42,888 bases of DNA from an uncultured bacterium. GTDB taxonomy: Bacteria > Bacillota > Clostridia > Lachnospirales > Lachnospiraceae. Both the position numbers and the translations under genes were made by a program. The stretch lies in contig CAJMQE010000026.1 in the NCBI GenBank assembly GCA_905215405.1, positions 1-42,888 on the forward strand, given 5' to 3'. The notes under the pieces were generated by a model. The model was not told where the DNA came from, ran no database searches, and saw only the letters and a list, made by a program, of their open reading frames with translations. Positions 16,841 to 26,515 of this stretch are shown piece by piece. Each line of letters starts with the position of its first letter. The stretch's first letter is position 1.

Positions 16841-18601
16841 TCAGACATAGGAAAGCGGAATCCGGATTCTGACAATATTCCCGACTCCTTCTTCTCCATC
16901 CAGTTCAAACTCAACTTCATCCTGTGATATCATTTTCAGACGAAGACAGGCATTCACGATTCCGACCCTTCCGACTTTGAGAATCTCAATACTTGCCCCT
17001 CTCATTTTCTCCAAAAGTGCTTTTTGCTCTTCTTCATTCATTCCCACACCGGTGTCCTCTATCTCCATACAGAGACATCCGTCCTGTATACTGATTCTGA
17101 CAAATATCCAGCCCGGCGTAGTCTTACTCTCTATCCCATGGATACAGGAATTTTCGACAAAGGTCACAATTGAGAGTTTTGGAATTTTGCACTCCCTGCA
17201 ACGTTTCTCAACATCCAGCTCAAAAGATAGCCGATCTCCAAAGCGGTATTTCTGTAATTCCAGGTAGGCCTGCACAAAATCCAGTTCCTTTTCCACCGTT
17301 ACCTGATCATTTCCCCATTCTACATATTGTCTTTGCATGATTGCCAGCTTTTCGACCATATCAGCCGTCTCGAGCTCCCTTTTGATGATGCTGTGCATAC
17401 GAATGCTCTCCAGTGCATTGAACAGAAAATGTGGATTGATCTGGCTATGAAGTGCCAGCAGTTCTGCCTTCTGTCTTGCCACCATCATTTCCTGTTCCTG
17501 AATCCGGTTCTTGTAGACGATCTCGATCAGGGAATTGATCCTTACCGCCATTTTATTATAATTACGCATCAGATCACCGATTTCATCGGTTCCACGCACA
17601 TTTGTGATCTCTTGCAGCTGTTCGCCCTCCACATGGTTAAATACTTCTGACAGTTCTCCAAGCCTTGTTGTAAAAGAGCGGTTGATGCCACGCATCATAA
17701 AAATCGGTAACACTGCATTGCACATGACAAGCAGTAAAAGGATCGGCAGATTTTTTATGATCTCACTGATCACTTTTGCTTCAGACTGGAGCACATAGAT
17801 TTTCAGTGTGATCCCGTAAAGTGTAATATCCTGAGAATAGCCGACCTGACTCCACTGGGTAAATGGTTCGAAATCCTGCCCGACATTGGCATGTTTTCCA
17901 TTCGACAGAACAATTTTGTCATTCCAGCAGATATAAATTTCGGTGTTATAATTCATCCGGTTCAGATCCCGAATAACACTTCCATAATCCAGCTCTGCCT
18001 TTAACACTTTTTCACGCGTCGAATCACTATAAAACCCTAGTTTCTGTAAAAAGAAGATCTTTCTTTTTGCAGCCACCGCAGGTGCACGGCTGTCGTCATA
18101 ATCAAAATACAAAGCTTTGTCAAGTCCTGAACCTGATAAATACTGATACCAGTTACTTTTCTTTGCCTCCTTAAGCTGATCGACCTCACCACCGTTCACG
18201 ATCGTATCATTGTCGCTGTACATCGTCAGCAACACATTGTCCATTCCGACTTTATTTTCAAATAATGTCCCCTTAAAGAAATCCTGATAATCTGATACAT
18301 ACTCCATCGCACTACTGTACTGTTTATCCAGAAAATCATCTGCATATTTGTTCATATAGATTCGTTTTCCAAGCGCCGCTACCGTTTCAATACTGCTGCA
18401 GAAACTATACTGCACCGCATTTGCCGTATTTTGCATCTCATGACGCCTAGAAATCTGTTCGGTATGAAGTACTATGTAAATAACTACGCTGTCTGTCACG
18501 ATCAGCGGAACCAGTACACAAAGCATATATAACACCAGAAGTTTTTTCCTGATCCGGTAATTATCCATGCATCTCCCGATATATTTCAGCAATCTGTTCA
18601 A
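16841..18601 (-). CDS. YesM-type sensor histidine kinase
   Basis: This membrane sensor of about 586 residues has an N-terminal helix (LLVLYMLCVLVPLIVTDSVV), an extracellular sensing region of about 240 residues, a second helix (LPILLLLVMCNAVLPIF), a HAMP domain, a His_kinase domain with HSQINPHFLFNALESIRMH (the phosphorylated His is near residue 391) and a GHKL ATPase domain with FVENSCIHG and DTGVGMNEEE. The longest frame starts with TTG behind a GGGGG site six bases upstream; an ATG 11 codons later behind GGGAG is an equally possible start. It pairs with the adjacent YesN regulator and sits 60 bases after the alpha-glucuronidase gene. Confidence 0.93.
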   Translation of the reverse strand: MNRLLKYIGRCMDNYRIRKKLLVLYMLCVLVPLIVTDSVVIYIVLHTEQISRRHEMQNTANAVQYSFCSSIETVAALGKRIYMNKYADDFLDKQYSSAMEYVSDYQDFFKGTLFENKVGMDNVLLTMYSDNDTIVNGGEVDQLKEAKKSNWYQYLSGSGLDKALYFDYDDSRAPAVAAKRKIFFLQKLGFYSDSTREKVLKAELDYGSVIRDLNRMNYNTEIYICWNDKIVLSNGKHANVGQDFEPFTQWSQVGYSQDITLYGITLKIYVLQSEAKVISEIIKNLPILLLLVMCNAVLPIFMMRGINRSFTTRLGELSEVFNHVEGEQLQEITNVRGTDEIGDLMRNYNKMAVRINSLIEIVYKNRIQEQEMMVARQKAELLALHSQINPHFLFNALESIRMHSIIKRELETADMVEKLAIMQRQYVEWGNDQVTVEKELDFVQAYLELQKYRFGDRLSFELDVEKRCRECKIPKLSIVTFVENSCIHGIESKTTPGWIFVRISIQDGCLCMEIEDTGVGMNEEEQKALLEKMRGASIEILKVGRVGIVNACLRLKMISQDEVEFELDGEEGVGNIVRIRIPLSYV

Positions 18602-18661
18602 TTGCAGCCCCCTATGTTTTGTTCACCCTTTTTACTATCTTTCGCACAATCATATCTGTTC

Positions 18662-21600
18662 TTATTTTACCACACTGCCAAGTTTCAGACAACCTTGCAG
18701 ACGCGCACTTTCCTGCGGTCCGAGACAGGATGGCTGCGGTGCTTTTCTGTATAGGAGCAGTTCCTGTAGTACAAATCCCGGATCAATCGCATAGATATCA
18801 ATCGTATTGATCCCACTCACCAGCTCTACTGGAATTTTGCATTTGTGGATTTGATTGACAACCCCCAGGCTCCATTCTAGATTTTCAGGTTCTCCCCCTT
18901 CATAGTCCGCACCAACTGTTGGTATTTTCTGTACCGGGCCACGATTGAGCTTAAGACCAAAACAGAGCCGACCTCCATGTCTGAGTGGATTGGCAGGTGC
19001 AGACCACACTTCAAGCGTATAGCGTCCTGTATGCTCTGCCACGCACTGATATTGCACCACTGGTCCCTTGCCCATCGAAAATGTTTCTGTCACTGGAAAT
19101 GCTTTGAGCCCTGCTCCTGTTTTTCCATATCCTTTCAGCACTTTCCATTCTCCTCCGGAACCATTTTTCAGATCGGTATAATGTTCCGCCTTTATTACGA
19201 ACCCATCCATCCCCTCCAGAAAAACGTTCTCTTTCTGATGATTCTTTTTTCGTAACTGTTCTTCATCCTTTCTTAGTACATCCGATCTTTCCGTCCTCTC
19301 GATTCTCTCTGCCCTATCTGAACTCTCGATTCTCTCTGATCTTTCTGTCCTTTCTGTACTTTCGATCCGCTCACTCATTTCTGTCCTCTGCTCTCTCAGT
19401 ATTTCCAACAGCTTTCTGTTCAGCACTGTCTTTTTCCCATGTACAAGCAGTTCTACCCTGCACTGCCCATCACCATCGGTGAGAATGATTTTATGAATCG
19501 CCTCAACTATTGGCAGATATGGACGTCTGCAAGTCAGTATCAGAACTTCCTGTTCTCTGATTTCTTTCTTTTTCCAACTTACCGTAATCCAGTCACAAGG
19601 CTCTTGCTCGACCTGACAGAAAAATGAATCTTTTCCTCCATTGGCAACTTCAATTTCGACCCGTTCTGATTCCGGGTAACAAAAATCCACAATCTCGATT
19701 TGCTCTGGTCCAGCATAATTCTTTACAGCTATTTCCTCCCGGTCTGCGCGCGAAACGATCATCTGTGCATGATCCAGTGGTTCCACCGTAATACGCAACG
19801 GATTCTGACAGCCATCCTCATTCCATTTTGTAAATCCGATATGCGCTCCCAATTCCATACCGCGCCATTTTTCCTGAAATGCTAAGCCTAATTTATCTGA
19901 TAAAGTACGATCTTTTTCTAAGTTTTCAGCTACCAGATCGTGATAATGGTTCGCCATATTTTTACCCTGATTTGCAAAATGTGCATTTTTACCAGCATAA
20001 ATCTGCATCAATAGAAGATTCATACCGCGCTGCAGCGGAAACCATAGCATGCTTTTACAGGCTTTCCTGCTCACCCCCGTCAGTTTATGTAACAAAAGAT
20101 CCGCTCGTGTACTAAGATTGTCTGCCTTTTTTGCTATCCTGTCGGCCTCCCCATATGAAAACGGTGAATAAGTACTGGCCTTTAGCGCCTCCGGTCTGCA
20201 GATACTTAACAAATTCACACTTTCTGTCAACAGCTGTGCAGCTTCTGTTACCAGCTCATCTTCTACTGCTTCGCCAAACTGCCTACGTACCCATTCATAT
20301 GTAAATCGATCTGTACTATTGACTGCCTGCCCTCCCCAGTTTTCATAATCATAGGCAAGTTCCATAAAATATGACAGTGGAAATTCATTTCCTTTTAAAT
20401 CCCCCACATTGACCATCCAGACCTCCCTGATGCCATATTCATATGCTTCCGTCATCTGTTCCCAGATTTTTGTCAGTGGAGTGGTATTGATCCATTCATA
20501 GGAAACCGGAGATCCATGATAATCCAGGTGATAATACATACCAAACCCTGCTTTATGCCCTCTTATCTGTTCATCTGGCAATGTACGCATATTCCCATAA
20601 TTATCCTCACAATACATCAAAATGATATCTTTCAGGCCTTCCCAATCACGTAGCCCAACAACATTTTCATTGCCTTCAAAGTACTGTTCGACTTCTTTGT
20701 AGATTGCCAGCAGTTCCGGCCTTTTTTCCCCATTTTCCGACCTGGCATACCGTTCTACCAGCTGTTGTTGACAAGTGATGATATCTTTCAGGATCTCAAT
20801 ATTCTCCTGCAGACTGTTGGTTCCCTGCATAGTACTGTCGCGTTCACCACGCATTCCCATAGTAATAATACTCTCATACTTTCCACTCCGTTTTAACCCA
20901 TCTTCCCAGTACTTTAACAGTCCTTCTTTGTTGATTGTATAATCCCATGCCGTGTGATATGGTGTGTTTTCTCCTTTGTATCTATCCCATTCTTCACTTG
21001 CCCGCATGCACGGTTCATGATGGGAACTGCCTATAATCACACCATATTCATCTGCCAATCTGGCACTTTCTTCGCCCGGTCCATCCAGTGCAAAAGACGA
21101 CGACCACATTGCCGGCCACAAATAATTACCTTTCAGCCTGAGTAAAAGCTCAAATACATGATCGTACATATCTGCCGTGAACCCGCCAAAATGATTCATC
21201 GTCCAGTTACCAAAACAAGGCCACTCATCATTGATAAAAAAGCCACGATATCTGACTGATGGTTCTTTTGCTATCATTTCTACAGACTGATCTAGCACAA
21301 TCCTCTCTCTGAACTGTGGCTTTGCATCTCCCCAGTAGACAAGCGGACTGACACCGATCAACTCCGAAAGATGAAAGATTCCATAAATCGTGCCACGCTT
21401 ATCACTGCCATATAAAACAAGTGCCTGGTCTGTGCCATCCCAAGGATGGTCCACAATTTTAATTCCGAACACTTCTCTTTTCCCCTGAACCGCTTCTATA
21501 TCCAGTTTTTTCTGTTGCCCCCACTGCTCCAGCCATACACTGCTTCCAAGCGTACCAATAAAAACTACCTGCCGTACAGGCACTATTTCTGATGCCACCT

Positions 21601-21733
21601 CAGGTCTTTTTCCTGTGACCATCTTAAAATCATCTGCCAGTTTTCCAGCGATTCTTTTGATTCCAGGAGCACACTCGTTATCCAGAACGATCGTGCAGCA
21701 CTGACTCTGCCCTGCAAGTTCAATCTTTTTCAT
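18662..21733 (-). CDS. GH115 xylan alpha-1,2-glucuronidase
   Basis: This 1023-residue enzyme is predicted to cleave (4-O-methyl-)glucuronic acid from xylan or long xylo-oligosaccharides. No signal peptide is present, so it acts in the cytoplasm on imported material. GH115 blocks are recognisable: YRGFFINDEWPCFGNW, LRLKGNYLWPAMWSSSF, GVIIGSSHHEPCMRA and ITMGMRGERDSTM. A C-terminal beta-sandwich region follows from about residue 830 (GYTLEVWSAPANPLR-like strands). Between the catalytic core and this region lies an unusual Glu/Arg/Ser/Thr repeat. The start overlaps the MATE gene by 14 bases with AGGTGG upstream, indicating translational coupling. Confidence 0.92.
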   Translation of the reverse strand: MKKIELAGQSQCCTIVLDNECAPGIKRIAGKLADDFKMVTGKRPEVASEIVPVRQVVFIGTLGSSVWLEQWGQQKKLDIEAVQGKREVFGIKIVDHPWDGTDQALVLYGSDKRGTIYGIFHLSELIGVSPLVYWGDAKPQFRERIVLDQSVEMIAKEPSVRYRGFFINDEWPCFGNWTMNHFGGFTADMYDHVFELLLRLKGNYLWPAMWSSSFALDGPGEESARLADEYGVIIGSSHHEPCMRASEEWDRYKGENTPYHTAWDYTINKEGLLKYWEDGLKRSGKYESIITMGMRGERDSTMQGTNSLQENIEILKDIITCQQQLVERYARSENGEKRPELLAIYKEVEQYFEGNENVVGLRDWEGLKDIILMYCEDNYGNMRTLPDEQIRGHKAGFGMYYHLDYHGSPVSYEWINTTPLTKIWEQMTEAYEYGIREVWMVNVGDLKGNEFPLSYFMELAYDYENWGGQAVNSTDRFTYEWVRRQFGEAVEDELVTEAAQLLTESVNLLSICRPEALKASTYSPFSYGEADRIAKKADNLSTRADLLLHKLTGVSRKACKSMLWFPLQRGMNLLLMQIYAGKNAHFANQGKNMANHYHDLVAENLEKDRTLSDKLGLAFQEKWRGMELGAHIGFTKWNEDGCQNPLRITVEPLDHAQMIVSRADREEIAVKNYAGPEQIEIVDFCYPESERVEIEVANGGKDSFFCQVEQEPCDWITVSWKKKEIREQEVLILTCRRPYLPIVEAIHKIILTDGDGQCRVELLVHGKKTVLNRKLLEILREQRTEMSERIESTERTERSERIESSDRAERIERTERSDVLRKDEEQLRKKNHQKENVFLEGMDGFVIKAEHYTDLKNGSGGEWKVLKGYGKTGAGLKAFPVTETFSMGKGPVVQYQCVAEHTGRYTLEVWSAPANPLRHGGRLCFGLKLNRGPVQKIPTVGADYEGGEPENLEWSLGVVNQIHKCKIPVELVSGINTIDIYAIDPGFVLQELLLYRKAPQPSCLGPQESARLQGCLKLGSVVK
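19282..19380. repeat. Charged low-complexity repeat inside the GH115 gene
   Basis: The coding strand repeats purine-rich units such as AGAGAGAATCGAGAG and encodes about 33 residues built from ER, TER, SER and IES steps (for example SERIESTERTERSERIES). The segment lies between the catalytic domain and the C-terminal beta-sandwich and probably forms a helical or disordered linker. It is not expected in a typical GH115 enzyme and looks like expansion of a short DNA repeat. Confidence 0.8.
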
Positions 21734-23084
21734 TATTTACCACCTTTCTCTTCTTCCATCTCCCGCTTCTGTATCTGATCAGACAGATCAAGGAAGTGGT
21801 TATCCATGTTGCCCCTGTTGTGACCCAGATTCCCCAGTATCCAAGAAAAGGAATTCTGGTAAAAATATTAGAGTAAATGATTCTGCTGCCTACTTCTGTC
21901 ATCCCGTTGATAATCGCAAATCCCGTATCTCCACTGCCATTCAGGATTGCTCTCGGCACATAGATCATTCCCAGTGCAAAATAGCAACTTGCCGTAATCA
22001 GCAATGCTTTCCCCGCTGTCCGAATGACTTCTTCATCTTTACCAAAGAGACCAGCGATCTGCTTTCCAAAGACGGCCATCACCGCAAGCATGACAAGACT
22101 GAATACCAGGACCATTATGACCGACTGCCGAAATCCCTGTTTGACTCTATCCAGCTTACCCGCGCCTATATTCTGCCCTGTAAATGTGGTCAATGCCATA
22201 GAAATAGATCCATATGGCTGCTGGATGATCTGCTCGATTCGCCCTGTAATAGTGTAAGAAGCCATGATCATATTTCCAAAGCTATTGACTACGCTCTGCA
22301 GGACCATACAGGATATTGCGATCATGGAATTCTGCAGTACAATTGGTATACCGAGTTTGAATGATCCTGTGATTATTTTTGCATCCGGATGCAGATTCTT
22401 TTTTCCCACATGAAAGTATTCATTTCGTTTATAGGCATAGATAAGAATAACGAGTCCGGTTATGGCCTGTGCGATCACCGTTGCAAAGCCAACACCTGCA
22501 ACGCCCCAGTGAAACACCAGCACAAACAAAAGATCCAGTCCCACATTGATCACACAGGATATAATCAGAAAATACAGCGGTGTCCTGGCATCTCCAAGTG
22601 ACCGCAATATGCCTGCGACTCCGTTATACACCGCGATCACGAGAATTCCCGCGCAGGTGATCCTCATATAGCAGACTGCATCCCCAAGTACATTTTGTGG
22701 CGTGGACAGCAGTCTCAATATCTGGGGCGCCAGTAAAAGCCCCGCTATCTCGGTCACCAAAGCAGCTGGAATCAGTACATACAACGCATTTCCAATTGTC
22801 TTTTTTACCTCCTCGTCCTGCCCCGCACCAAAATGCTGGGAAACCATGATTCCGACTCCCATTGACAATCCCAGACAAAGAGAGAAAAACAGAAAATTAA
22901 TGGAACCGCAGGCTCCAACGGCTGCCAGTGCATCTGTACTCACAAAATTACCTACAATGACAGAATCCGCCATATTGTAACACTGCTGAAATATATTTCC
23001 GATCAGCAACGGCAATGCGAATTTTAAGATATGCTTCGTTGGTGATCCAGTCGTCATATCCGTCCCATTCTTGCGTTTCATCAT
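21720..23084 (-). CDS. MATE family multidrug/metabolite exporter
   Basis: This 454-residue membrane protein has about twelve helices in two homologous halves. The N-terminal half begins LKFALPLLIGNIFQQCYNMADSVIVG, the classic MATE entry; the second half begins GIPIVLQNSMIAISCMVLQSV. It would use a sodium or proton gradient to export small molecules. GGAGGAG lies about ten bases before the ATG pair. Its stop overlaps the GH115 start, so it belongs to the xylan operon. Its substrate is not evident; it may expel toxic sugar acids or plant phenolics released with xylan, which is only an inference. Confidence 0.92.
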   Translation of the reverse strand: MMKRKNGTDMTTGSPTKHILKFALPLLIGNIFQQCYNMADSVIVGNFVSTDALAAVGACGSINFLFFSLCLGLSMGVGIMVSQHFGAGQDEEVKKTIGNALYVLIPAALVTEIAGLLLAPQILRLLSTPQNVLGDAVCYMRITCAGILVIAVYNGVAGILRSLGDARTPLYFLIISCVINVGLDLLFVLVFHWGVAGVGFATVIAQAITGLVILIYAYKRNEYFHVGKKNLHPDAKIITGSFKLGIPIVLQNSMIAISCMVLQSVVNSFGNMIMASYTITGRIEQIIQQPYGSISMALTTFTGQNIGAGKLDRVKQGFRQSVIMVLVFSLVMLAVMAVFGKQIAGLFGKDEEVIRTAGKALLITASCYFALGMIYVPRAILNGSGDTGFAIINGMTEVGSRIIYSNIFTRIPFLGYWGIWVTTGATWITTSLICLIRYRSGRWKKRKVVNNEKD

Positions 23085-23218
23085 CTTTTGCTCTCCTCCT
23101 CTTATTCGATCTTTTATATATTTTTACCTTTTCCTCTATTCATCTCTTCATCTGTAGTTTTCTGCCGCCTTTGTGTGGACAACCACCGTTCTATCTTTAT
23201 ATTTATGCAGTCTTTTCC

Positions 23219-25417
23219 TCAGTATTCCACCGGTGTTACCTCGCCTGTTCTGGTTATTGAAAGGATCTGGTCCTTTACCCCGGTCAATGCAGCACTTCTC
23301 TGATCTGGCTGTCCGCCTCCAACTGCAATATCATACTCCCCAGGTCTGACCAGACATTCGCCTTTTTCTGTAATATAGGCAAAATCTCTGTCCTCCAACT
23401 GTAACGTTACCTGCTTTGTCTGCTGCGGTACCAGTTCCACACTTGAGAATGCTTTCAGCTGATATCCCGGCTCACACGCTCCTGCCAGTCGGTATCTAAC
23501 ATAGACCTGAACAATCTCATTTACTGCAAAATTGCCTGTATTTTCGACTTCAACCATAATTTTTACCGGTTCCTTGCCATCAGTCGTTATCTGTTGAGCT
23601 TCTTTTTCATCCGTCATAGTCCGTTGCAATTGCTGCCCCATTACGCTCACCTTACGATAAACAACATTTGTATAGGAGAGGCCATATCCAAATGGATAAA
23701 GGACCGGACAGTCCGTATACCGGTATGTACGATTTTGCATGCTGTAATCACAGAAATCCGGCAGATTCTGTGCGCCCTGGTAAAATGTGACCGGCAGCTT
23801 CCCACATGGAGAAAATACACCGAATAATGCTCTTGCAATACTTCTTCCACCACGTGCACCTGGATACCATGCCATCAGAATCGCTTGCACGTTTTTTTGT
23901 GCCCACTCCAGATTCAGTGCACTTCCTGCCTGAACGAGTAAAATGACTGGTGTTTTTGTCGCTACCACTCTCTCCAGTAATTCCTGCTGATATCCTGGCA
24001 GATTCAGATCCGGCTTATCGCCGCCTGCGTATTCATTTCCAGCATCTCCTTCTTCCCCTTCTATCGTGGCGTCCAGCCCCAGACACATCAGCACAACATC
24101 TGCCTGTTCCGCAATGACAACCGCTTCTGTAAAACGGTCTTTTGCATTTGCAAGACCTTCTACCTGTTCTTTGTACAAATGACATCCCTGCGCATACTGT
24201 ACTCTGATATCAGCGCCAGTTTGCTGTATATATTCTCTGACCCCTTCCAATGGTGTCACATATTCAGAAGAGGTTCCTGTGTAATTTCCAATCAACGCTT
24301 CCCTGGAATCCGCATTTGGCCCGATCACTGCAATTGTGTGAATTTTATCTGCATGCAGCGGAAGGAACTTATTTTCATTTTTTAAAAGGACCAGACTTCT
24401 GTCTGCTGCCTTTTGTGCGGTTTCCACATGCTCTTTGCACTCCACGACCTCATACAAAATACGTTCATATGGTGATGGATATATTTTCAACATGCCCAGG
24501 CGGATCCGGACATCCAGCAGTCGTTCTACTGCCTGTGTAATTGCCTCTTCCGTAACCATTCCCTGTTCATAAGCTGCGTACAAATGGAGAAATGCACTGC
24601 CACAATTCAGATCACAACCATGGTTGACTGCCATAGCAGCCGACTCTTCTGCCGTTGTTGTCACATGATGATTCTCATGAAAGTCCTTAATTGCCCAACA
24701 GTCAGATACTACGTGCCCCTGAAAGCCCCACTGTTCTCTTAAAATATCCTGTAAAAGTGTTCTGCTCCCACATGCAGGCTCGCCATTCACCCGGTTATAA
24801 GCTCCCATGACCGCTTCTACTTTTGCGTCCTTTACACATCGACTGAATGCATAAAGATACGTATCAAAAAGGTCATGCACAGAAACTCTGGCATCGAACT
24901 GATGTCTAAGTTTCTCAGGTCCACTGTGCACTGCAAAATGCTTCGCACAGGCTGCCGCTTTCAGATGATCCGGGTCACTGCCCTGGATTCCCCTGATATA
25001 GGCACATCCCAGCCTGGCTGTCAGACATGGATCCTCACCAAATGTCTCATGTCCTCTTCCCCATCTCGGATCCCGGAAAATATTAATATTCGGTGCCCAG
25101 TAAGTCAGCCCTTTATAAATGTCCCGATCTCCACGACTTGCATACTCATTGAACTTTGCCCGTCCCTCGGTTGAAATGATATCTGCAATTTTCTCTATCA
25201 GACCGGTATCAAAAGTTGCTGCAAGTCCAATCGACTGTGGAAAAACGGTTGCGACTCCTGCCCTGGCGACACCATGCAATGCTTCGTTCCACCAGTTATA
25301 AGCCGGTATATGAAGTCTGCTGATCTCTGGTGACTGAAATAACATCTGACTGATCTTCTCCTTTACGGTCATCTGTTCCACTAATTTATGTGCGAGTTCT
25401 CTAGTCTGTCTACTCAT
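23219..25417 (-). CDS. GH3 beta-xylosidase/beta-glucosidase
   Basis: This 732-residue cytoplasmic enzyme has the usual GH3 layout: a TIM barrel (WWNEALHGVAR; WAPNINIFRDPRWGRGHETF), an alpha/beta sandwich and a C-terminal fibronectin-III-like domain (YPFGYGLSYT onward). The nucleophile is Asp239 in GHVVSDCW. The acid/base Glu is probably in IEGEEGDAGNEYAGGDKP. The EALHGVAR motif and the gene neighbourhood favour a beta-xylosidase over a beta-glucosidase. The start follows GGGGG. It is probably the first gene of the operon GH3-MATE-GH115-YesM-YesN; a 134-base gap with no clear terminator precedes the MATE gene. Confidence 0.92.
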   Translation of the reverse strand: MSRQTRELAHKLVEQMTVKEKISQMLFQSPEISRLHIPAYNWWNEALHGVARAGVATVFPQSIGLAATFDTGLIEKIADIISTEGRAKFNEYASRGDRDIYKGLTYWAPNINIFRDPRWGRGHETFGEDPCLTARLGCAYIRGIQGSDPDHLKAAACAKHFAVHSGPEKLRHQFDARVSVHDLFDTYLYAFSRCVKDAKVEAVMGAYNRVNGEPACGSRTLLQDILREQWGFQGHVVSDCWAIKDFHENHHVTTTAEESAAMAVNHGCDLNCGSAFLHLYAAYEQGMVTEEAITQAVERLLDVRIRLGMLKIYPSPYERILYEVVECKEHVETAQKAADRSLVLLKNENKFLPLHADKIHTIAVIGPNADSREALIGNYTGTSSEYVTPLEGVREYIQQTGADIRVQYAQGCHLYKEQVEGLANAKDRFTEAVVIAEQADVVLMCLGLDATIEGEEGDAGNEYAGGDKPDLNLPGYQQELLERVVATKTPVILLVQAGSALNLEWAQKNVQAILMAWYPGARGGRSIARALFGVFSPCGKLPVTFYQGAQNLPDFCDYSMQNRTYRYTDCPVLYPFGYGLSYTNVVYRKVSVMGQQLQRTMTDEKEAQQITTDGKEPVKIMVEVENTGNFAVNEIVQVYVRYRLAGACEPGYQLKAFSSVELVPQQTKQVTLQLEDRDFAYITEKGECLVRPGEYDIAVGGGQPDQRSAALTGVKDQILSITRTGEVTPVEY

Positions 25418-25549
25418 TGTTTTACCCCCTTATTCACTATTTCTACTATCTCATAGCTCATCCTTAATGTAACAGAAACCCGACTGAAGCTCTTCATAAT
25501 TATTGCCTGTGAACTATCAAAAATTGCTATCTGTATCCGTACTGTCGTG

Positions 25550-25578
25550 ATTGTTATTTTGCCTGTTTCGTATTAAAA
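25550..25578 (+). promoter_or_regulatory. Candidate promoter of the AraC-type regulator gene
   Basis: TTGTTA (25550-25555) and TAAAAT (25573-25578) are 17 bases apart, giving a short leader to the ATG at 25614. The same 196-base intergenic region must hold the divergent GH3 operon promoter, for which only weak matches (TTGATA and TATGAA, 15 bases apart, read on the minus strand) are visible. Confidence 0.5.
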
Positions 25579-25613
25579 TATTCTAAGGAAAGTTAAAAAA
25601 TGGAGGGGAAATT

Positions 25614-26477
25614 ATGATAGAAAAATTGGATGGGATTCATGAAACTGTTCTTTACCAGCGCAATGCCAACCTTCGTGTATTTCTGAATTCAGAATCGGAA
25701 GATTATCCTATGCACTGGCACACACCGATTGAAATCATTATGCCGGTTCGCAATGGCTATGCGATTGGTCTGGATGATCAAACAATTACACTGGCTGATG
25801 GAGACATTGCCATCATCTGTCCCGGAGTCATTCACGCTCTGCAAGCCCCCTCCAGTGGGACAAGGATCATTTTTCAGGCTGAGATCACCATGCTCAACGA
25901 AATTCGAGAGTTCCAGTCTGTTCTGAGTCTGATATCCCCTGTCATAACCATTACACCATCCAATTCTCCACAGATCTACGCCAGAATTCACACACTTTTT
26001 GAACAGATCTATGCCGAAAATGAAGCAAACAACCCTTTAGCGGAAGCTGCCATTTATGCAAAGCTTCTTGAATTTTTTGTACTGATCGGACGCAACGCTT
26101 CCAAGAACACCCAGCATTTTGACGTCAGCAATAAAAAGCAGAAAGAATATACCGAAAAATTCTTATTTATTTGTAATTATATTGACGAACACTGTACAGA
26201 GGACCTCTCTCTGGATTCTATCGCACAAATAGCCGGGTTCAGCAAATATCACTTCACCCGGCTGTTCAAACAGTTCTCCAATATGACTTTTTATAAATAT
26301 CTTAATCAAAAACGGATCGCTCATGCACAGCTACTTCTTGCCGATCCAGAGATGTCCATAACCGAAGCCGCTTTAAACTCCGGTTTTTCCAGCCTGTCAG
26401 CCTTCATCCGTATGTTCAAACTGATCCGTCAGTGCACTCCGACACAATATCGAAATATGAACCGCAACCTTCCATGA
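25614..26477 (+). CDS. Cupin-AraC family transcriptional regulator
   Basis: This 287-residue regulator has an N-terminal cupin sugar-sensing domain (YPMHWHTPIEIIMPVRNGY; then CPGVIHALQ) and a C-terminal AraC DNA-binding domain (about residues 185-285) with LSLDSIAQIAGFSKYHFTRL and MSITEAALNSGFSSLSAFIR. GGAGGGG lies seven bases before the ATG. It is one of only two plus-strand genes here and is divergent from the GH3 operon and convergent with GH43. It most likely controls the flanking xylosidase genes in response to an intracellular sugar, giving a second regulatory layer besides YesMN. Confidence 0.93.
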   Translation: MIEKLDGIHETVLYQRNANLRVFLNSESEDYPMHWHTPIEIIMPVRNGYAIGLDDQTITLADGDIAIICPGVIHALQAPSSGTRIIFQAEITMLNEIREFQSVLSLISPVITITPSNSPQIYARIHTLFEQIYAENEANNPLAEAAIYAKLLEFFVLIGRNASKNTQHFDVSNKKQKEYTEKFLFICNYIDEHCTEDLSLDSIAQIAGFSKYHFTRLFKQFSNMTFYKYLNQKRIAHAQLLLADPEMSITEAALNSGFSSLSAFIRMFKLIRQCTPTQYRNMNRNLP

Positions 26478-26515
26478 TTCCACTACTGCACTGTTCTCGC
26501 TGCTTTTCGCATTTA

